From contig NZ_JAKCFI010000002.1 in the NCBI RefSeq assembly GCF_021412625.1, positions 62,001 through 126,000 on the forward strand: a stretch of 64,000 nucleotides of DNA, written 5' to 3'. The notes under the pieces were generated by a model. The model was not told the DNA's origin. It was given only the letters and a program-made list of their open reading frames with translations, and searched no databases. Positions 63,975 through 64,000 of this stretch are shown here, piece by piece (the first letter of the stretch is position 1; each line of letters starts with the position of its first letter). Source of the DNA: Myxococcus stipitatus. GTDB taxonomy: Bacteria; Myxococcota; Myxococcia; Myxococcales; Myxococcaceae. The translations under genes were made by a program, and so were the position numbers.

Positions 63975-64000
63975 GACATCGGGTCCGAGGTGCAACCGGA

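Overview
This is chromosomal DNA of a very GC-rich myxobacterium, almost certainly a member of the Myxococcaceae (Myxococcus/Corallococcus/Pyxidicoccus type). The evidence is a type IV pilus cluster pilB-pilT-pilC-pilS-pilR in the order known from Myxococcus xanthus, a Myxococcales-type sigma factor next to a Ser/Thr protein kinase, a PilZ domain of the Myxococcus paralogous type, many lipoproteins with long Pro/Ala linkers, and strong third-position GC. Genes are dense. I see no rRNA, tRNA, CRISPR array, prophage, insertion sequence or biosynthetic cluster.

Layout. 1-5 kb: three secreted or lipid-anchored proteins on the minus strand, namely a choice-of-anchor-L/lipase-like lipoprotein (cut by the window edge), a lipoprotein ending in a Hint domain, and a subtilisin-like protease ending in a somatomedin-B-like knot. 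5.3-7.5 kb: a sigma factor diverging from a kinase that carries an N-terminal zinc-type anti-sigma motif. 7.5-12.3 kb: the stress operon prkA-yeaH-spoVR. 12.8-15 kb: a membrane glycosyltransferase and ruvX. 15.1-17.2 kb: an orphan pair resembling a type III secretion translocator and its TPR chaperone. 17.4-22 kb: M48 membrane protease, TPR protein and two ArsA-like ATPases. 22.2-24 kb: phasin-like protein, ParA ATPase and PhaR-like regulator, a plausible granule-positioning set. 24.1-29.6 kb: zinc-ribbon protein, HEAT-like protein, TatA, glycerophosphodiesterase and an outer-membrane protein.

29.7-36.1 kb: a 1078-residue S41 (Ctp) protease with a large C-terminal extension, an EI24-like membrane protein, glutamate-cysteine ligase and a small beta-barrel. 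36.2-44.2 kb: the operon alaS / lipoprotein / PilZ-repeat-Hsp70 fusion, the last holding a 57-bp coding minisatellite. 44.4-47.5 kb: an acetyltransferase, an unknown protein, and a HEAT-repeat plus HAMP pair with overlapping ends. 47.6-54.5 kb: a DinG-type helicase/exonuclease with an altered iron-sulfur site, a cupredoxin, a protein with an Sm/Hfq-like C-terminus, a lipoprotein, a response-regulator diguanylate cyclase and trmB. 54.6-64 kb: ribF, then the pil motor and regulatory operon with its own promoter and leader hairpin, ending in a convergent family-2 glycosyltransferase where M. xanthus has pilA.

The strongest leads for new biology are the translocator/chaperone pair at 15.1-17.2 kb, the PilZ-Hsp70 fusion at 36.2-40.8 kb, the protease with a somatomedin-B-like domain beside a Hint lipoprotein, the ParA/phasin/PhaR set and the Sm-like protein. 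All functional statements come from reading motifs by eye; no database search was run.
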